DNA of 15,088 nt, taken from assembly GCA_020350305.1 (NCBI GenBank), contig CP070709.1, positions 879,518 to 894,605 on the forward strand. Direction: 5' to 3'. Positions 14,456-15,088 of this stretch are shown in pieces. This DNA comes from Candidatus Bathyarchaeota archaeon (lineage in GTDB: Archaea > Thermoproteota > Bathyarchaeia > Bathyarchaeales > Bathyarchaeaceae). How positions within the stretch are numbered: position 1 is the first letter of the stretch; each line of letters starts with the position of its first letter. Position numbers and translations under genes: made by a program. The notes beneath the pieces were generated by a model that was not told the origin of the DNA, made no database searches, and saw nothing but the letters and a program-made list of their open reading frames with translations.

Positions 14456-14923
14456 TTATTTCACACCCTTTTTCATTTTGCTCTGAAGAGCTCTTTTCGC
14501 TTTTTCAGATCCTCTCACAATTCCCCAGACTTTCACGCTATCAACCGCTCTTTCTATGAGTTCAGGTCTAACATCTTCAGACAGCCTTAACATTCCCGCA
14601 ACACGAATCTTCATCATTTTGCCTTGTTTGATAGCGCTTTCAAGGCTTGTGTTGTCCAAGTCAAGGACTCCTAGTACGACTGCATGCAGGACAATCTCTT
14701 TGTCTTTGGATTCTTCTGGTGCTCCCTGAGCTATCTGCTCTAACTTCTTTGAGATGAAATCCTGATGGGAATCAAGCCGTTCTCTGATTGCAGCCCTAAT
14801 GAATTCTGCACGGCTCGAATAGTAGCCTGCTTCAATGAGCATGTCCATTCTGGCAATCTCTACCGGTGGAAGATTTATCGTAAGTTTCTCCATTTTGGGT
14901 TCTTCAAACATTCTACCAGACAT
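14456..14923 (-). CDS. Ribbon-helix-helix (CopG/NikR-like) transcription regulator
   Basis: 155 residues. Residues 12-50 form a ribbon-helix-helix domain: the strand KLTINLP (13-19), helix VEIARMDMLIEAG (21-33), turn, and helix SRAEFIRAAIRERL (37-50). About 100 further residues have two parts: a linker with charged helix (51-75) and an alpha/beta region (VLHAVVLGVLDLDN, then KMMKIRVAGMLRLSEDVRPELIERAVDSVKVWGIVRG) that could be a sensor domain. It lacks the NikR nickel histidine pattern, so nickel sensing is not supported. First gene of an operon with the DUF885 gene. ATG 14923 is the first possible start; ATG 14893 (residue 11) is also possible and would leave both palindromes in the leader. 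Two palindromes at the start suggest that it represses itself. Confidence 0.88.
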   Translation of the reverse strand: MSGRMFEEPKMEKLTINLPPVEIARMDMLIEAGYYSSRAEFIRAAIRERLDSHQDFISKKLEQIAQGAPEESKDKEIVLHAVVLGVLDLDNTSLESAIKQGKMMKIRVAGMLRLSEDVRPELIERAVDSVKVWGIVRGSEKAKRALQSKMKKGVK

Positions 14924-14957
14924 CCTAGAGATGTCCTAAAACATCCCCAGAGATGTT
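14919..14957. promoter_or_regulatory. Two tandem operator-like palindromes over the RHH gene start
   Basis: GACATC-CTAGA-GATGTC (14919-14935) and AACATC-CCCAGA-GATGTT (14940-14957) are perfect six-base inverted repeats with spacers of 5 and 6, and share the ACATC...GATGT core. Their centres are about 21.5 bases apart, two helical turns, so bound dimers would sit on one face. The first covers the start codon (14921-14923), the second the inferred transcription start near 14950. This is the layout expected for autorepression by a ribbon-helix-helix protein, which bind tandem short palindromes cooperatively. Confidence 0.6.
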
Positions 14958-14971
14958 ATAGGGATGGTATA

Positions 14972-14980
14972 CTATTTAAG
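14972..14980 (-). promoter_or_regulatory. TATA-like box of the RHH-DUF885 operon
   Basis: CTTAAATAG on the minus strand, centred near 14976. A start about 26 bases downstream would lie near 14950, inside the second palindrome. Confidence 0.45.
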
Positions 14981-15016
14981 TATTCCGCCTCTCCCATTTG
15001 ATTCCTGTGCAATAAT

Positions 15017-15038
15017 TGCATGCAGGTATGCGCGCGCG
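15017..15038. repeat. Copy 2 of the GCATGC-(GC)4 element
   Basis: TGCATGCA, two G, then a 13-base alternating purine-pyrimidine run ending in GCGCGCGCG. Same order of parts as the copy at 12761-12782. It lies about 95 bases upstream of the regulator start. The rest of the window end (15039-15088) holds nothing that I can support. Confidence 0.5.
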
Positions 15039-15088
15039 GTAATGTTCTGTGGCACAAAACAGGGGTAGAAGCGGACAGCTTACGCATT

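Noticed and set aside
14456..14923. Assigning the RHH regulator as NikR
   Set aside because: The DNA-binding domain fits, but the nickel-binding histidine/cysteine pattern of NikR's C-terminal domain is absent.
14968..15087. 40-codon minus-strand frame upstream of the RHH gene
   Set aside because: It runs through the GC repeat and the TATA-like box of the operon and has no protein-like pattern.
1..15088. CRISPR arrays, tRNA or rRNA genes, insertion sequences
   Set aside because: No regularly spaced repeats, no tRNA-like cloverleaf with TTC-loop sequence, no rRNA-like stretches and no transposase motifs were seen.

Overview
The window reads as a piece of an archaeal chromosome of moderate GC content, probably a Thermoproteota-type (TACK) lineage such as Bathyarchaeia; that placement is inference. 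Support for Archaea: a full-length deoxyhypusine synthase (the hypusine pathway is archaeal and eukaryotic), AT-rich TATA-like boxes about 26 bases before inferred starts instead of -35/-10 promoters, a MobB protein carrying a C-terminal iron-sulfur domain, a small ubiquitin-like protein ending in Gly-Gly, and a stand-alone PPC (DUF296) protein. There are no rRNA or tRNA genes, CRISPR arrays or transposase genes.

Layout. 1-2220 (+): the C-terminal two thirds of a copper-type P1B ATPase, then an ArsM-like arsenite methyltransferase, a metal(loid) resistance pair. 2273-4766 (-): a sulfur-handling block read right to left: a MoaD/SAMP-like ubiquitin-fold protein (apparently frameshifted at a run of seven A), a divergent NifS/IscS-like PLP enzyme, an IscU scaffold with a C-terminal extension, and an unrecognised 87-residue protein. 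4902-5877 (-): a PPC-domain protein and a membrane-anchored extracytoplasmic protein. 6046-6993 (+): deoxyhypusine synthase. 7080-8848: a ComEC-type metallo-beta-lactamase-fold hydrolase (-) and a one-repeat YegP/DUF1508 protein (+), divergent around one shared TATA-like element. 8900-10371 (-): a double-SIS-domain sugar-phosphate isomerase-like protein and a 52-residue zinc ribbon. 10670-11485 (+): MobB. 11669-12355 (-): a HAD hydrolase lacking the second motif-I aspartate. 12819-14923 (-): a ribbon-helix-helix regulator and a DUF885 metallopeptidase-like protein in a two-gene operon, with two palindromes over the regulator's start.

How the genes fit together. The clearest functional cluster is 2273-4766: a sulfur donor-like enzyme, an Fe-S scaffold and a ubiquitin-like sulfur carrier lie in the same orientation. 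Its NifS-like enzyme keeps the catalytic Cys and PLP Lys but has changes at several otherwise conserved cofactor-site positions, so it may not be an ordinary cysteine desulfurase. The RHH-DUF885 pair looks autoregulated. Most other genes are single units with their own promoters.

Across the window the palindrome GCATGC occurs seven times between genes but only twice inside them. The intergenic copies mostly lie in 8-13 bp runs of alternating purine and pyrimidine. Two of them carry an added (GC)4 block and bracket the RHH-DUF885 operon. No annotated feature explains this pattern.
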